From Pelosinus baikalensis (GTDB lineage Bacteria > Bacillota > Negativicutes > DSM-13327), in the NCBI RefSeq assembly GCF_020819555.1, contig NZ_JAJHJB010000005.1, positions 122,610 to 186,609 on the forward strand: a stretch of DNA of 64,000 nucleotides, given 5' to 3'. The position numbers and the translations under genes are program-made. Positions 62,834-64,000 of the stretch are shown here, one piece after another. Each line of letters opens with the position of its first letter. Positions within the stretch are counted from its first letter, which is position 1. The notes under the pieces were generated by a model. The model ran no database searches, was not told the DNA's origin, and worked only from the letters and a program-made list of their open reading frames with translations.

Positions 62834-63883
62834 ATGACAATAAAAGTAGGAATTAATGGTTTTGGACGCATTGGGAGAATGTGTTTAAGAGCGGCGTTAG
62901 AAAATGAGAATATAGAAGTTGTCGCCGTTAATAGCACGTCAGATAGCATCGCATCAGCGCGCCTTTTAGAATATGATTCAGTACATGGCAGACTTAATAA
63001 AGATATTAAAGCAACTGAAGATAAAATCATAATTGATGGACATCCTATAAAAATAATTTCCGACCGCAATCCTGCTAATCTTCCTTGGGGAAAACTTGGA
63101 GTCGATATTGTTATTGAATCTACAGGGAAATTTAATTCTAGTAAGGATTGTGAAGTTCACTTGAGAAATGGTGCTAAAAAAGTTATCATATCCGCGCCGG
63201 CTAATGACTCCACTCCTACAATTGTTCTGGGAGTTAACGAAAATATTTATCAGCCTAAAGTCCATCATGTGATATCTAACGCATCTTGTACGACAAACTG
63301 TTTAGCTCCTATTATCAAAATAATTAATGATAATTTTGGAATTACCAATGGTCTAATGTCAACCGTTCATGCATTTACCACTGATCAACGAAGCTTAGAC
63401 AATAGTCATAAAGATCCGCGCCGATCAAGAAGTTGTATGCAATCGATAGTTCCAACATCGACAGGAGCTGCAAAAGCAATTGGCCTTGTAATACCTGAGC
63501 TAAAGGGAAAGTTAAACGGAGTTTCCCTACGTGTTCCAGTACCAAATGTATCCTTGGTGGATTTAGTTGTCGAGCTGGAGCAGGACGTTACCATTGAGAA
63601 GATCAATGACGCTTTGCGTACTGCTGCTGAAAGTTCTATGATGGGTATTATGGAATACTGTGATCAACCCCTCGTTTCCGTTGACTTTTTGGGCAACAAG
63701 CACTCGGCCATTGTAGATGCGCTATCGACAATGGTTATTGAAAAGCGAAAAGCAAAAATTCTTGCATGGTATGATAATGAATGGGGATACTCCTGTCGTG
63801 TTGTTGAACTGGCACAACACCTTGGTAAAATGCTGCATAAAGAAGAAGTCAGAAATGTCGAAACAAAAGCTGTAGGATACTAA
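62834..63883 (+). CDS. gap: Type I glyceraldehyde-3-phosphate dehydrogenase
   Basis: This 349-residue enzyme oxidises glyceraldehyde-3-phosphate with NAD+ and phosphate. The Rossmann start is VGINGFGRIGRMCLRAA. The catalytic cysteine lies in SNASCTTNCLAPI near residue 153 and the partner histidine in STVHAFTTDQ; the conserved WYDNEWGYSCRV ends the protein. GGGAGGAAG precedes the ATG. The gene is not flanked by pgk or tpi, so it may serve gluconeogenesis with pckA or be a second copy (inference). gapA/gapB type cannot be told. Confidence 0.95.
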   Translation: MTIKVGINGFGRIGRMCLRAALENENIEVVAVNSTSDSIASARLLEYDSVHGRLNKDIKATEDKIIIDGHPIKIISDRNPANLPWGKLGVDIVIESTGKFNSSKDCEVHLRNGAKKVIISAPANDSTPTIVLGVNENIYQPKVHHVISNASCTTNCLAPIIKIINDNFGITNGLMSTVHAFTTDQRSLDNSHKDPRRSRSCMQSIVPTSTGAAKAIGLVIPELKGKLNGVSLRVPVPNVSLVDLVVELEQDVTIEKINDALRTAAESSMMGIMEYCDQPLVSVDFLGNKHSAIVDALSTMVIEKRKAKILAWYDNEWGYSCRVVELAQHLGKMLHKEEVRNVETKAVGY

Positions 63884-63910
63884 TAATAACGGGAGTTTTA
63901 CCGATATATT

Positions 63911-63942
63911 AAAGGAGTGACCTTATTAAAGGTCACTCCTTT
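63911..63942 (+). terminator. Terminator after gap
   Basis: AAAGGAGTGACCTT pairs with AAGGTCACTCCTTT around ATTA. It lies six bases before the putative intron start. Confidence 0.88.
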
Positions 63943-63948
63943 ATATAG

Positions 63949-64000
63949 GTGCGCCCAGCATGGGCGCTTACTAGTCGGTGAAAGTCCGATACGGGGGTTG
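63949..64000 (+). mobile_element. 5' end of a group II intron (cut by window edge)
   Basis: GTGCGCCCAGCATGGGCG at 63949 and GGTGAAAGTCCGA at 63976 are the typical 5' splice site and domain I start of bacterial group II introns. Only the first 52 bases are in the window. Placement directly after a terminator hairpin suits class C introns, but the class cannot be settled here. Confidence 0.75.

Overview
The window is a gene-dense chromosomal segment of a low-GC Firmicute. Gram-positive-style ribosome binding sites, Rho-independent terminators after most units, PyrR-type attenuators, a PyrK/PyrD dihydroorotate dehydrogenase pair, a c-di-AMP (ydaO-type) riboswitch and a lysine-fermentation cluster point to an anaerobic clostridial or Negativicutes bacterium. 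A 509-residue MmdA/PccB-type carboxyltransferase fits the Negativicutes (Sporomusa/Pelosinus-like), but the genus is an inference. No CRISPR array, transposase or prophage module was seen.

Layout. 1-4.6 kb: 3' end of polA, then mutM, coaE, a lytic transglycosylase and a peptide-binding lipoprotein. 4.6-9.3 kb: two tRNA-Leu genes, a zinc-ribbon gene broken by a stop codon, ung, a frameshifted DUF815-type ATPase and a biotin-dependent carboxyltransferase. 9.5-19.5 kb: the complete de novo pyrimidine operon pyrB-pyrC-carA-carB-pyrK-pyrD-pyrF-pyrE, preceded by two successive promoter-plus-PyrR-attenuator units. 19.6-24.5 kb: two tRNA clusters (Asp-Gly-Trp and Asp-Phe-Gly-Cys-Leu) flanking a nitrate/sulfonate/taurine-type ABC transporter, an unrecognised protein and a CheY-like regulator. 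24.7-34.6 kb: a CNNM/CBS membrane protein, a divergent LysR/APC permease pair, a thioesterase, a YdjM-family protein with two LexA-like boxes, an M16C metalloprotease and rmuC.

34.6-46.6 kb is the metabolic centrepiece: kdd-kamB-(PAS/sigma-54 activator)-kamD-kamE-kal-kce, then lysine-type permease-kamA-CoA-transferase A and B. Together these convert lysine through beta-lysine, 3,5-diaminohexanoate and 3-keto-5-aminohexanoate to acetoacetate and 3-aminobutyryl-CoA, then crotonyl-CoA. Each half is preceded by a good -24/-12 (sigma-54) promoter, and both leaders carry copies of the same imperfect palindrome, GCYGAATTTTMRGC. The activator encoded in the cluster therefore probably controls both halves as a regulon. 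Two different glutamine synthetases follow; the first (type III) has a promoter and an attenuator-like leader.

51-58.4 kb: a peroxide-defence pair (tpx and a rubrerythrin-like ferritin) divergent around a PerR/Fur-like box, small genes, gene remnants, an M20 amidohydrolase, and a wall-remodelling group (two 3D-domain proteins and an L,D-transpeptidase) with the c-di-AMP riboswitch. 58.5-61.0 kb: a tRNA-Val gene and a 42-bp repeat of its 3' half bracket a 2.4-kb island carrying a pentapeptide-repeat protein. 61-64 kb: pckA and gap, then a terminator followed six bases later by what looks like the 5' end of a group II intron, cut by the window edge.
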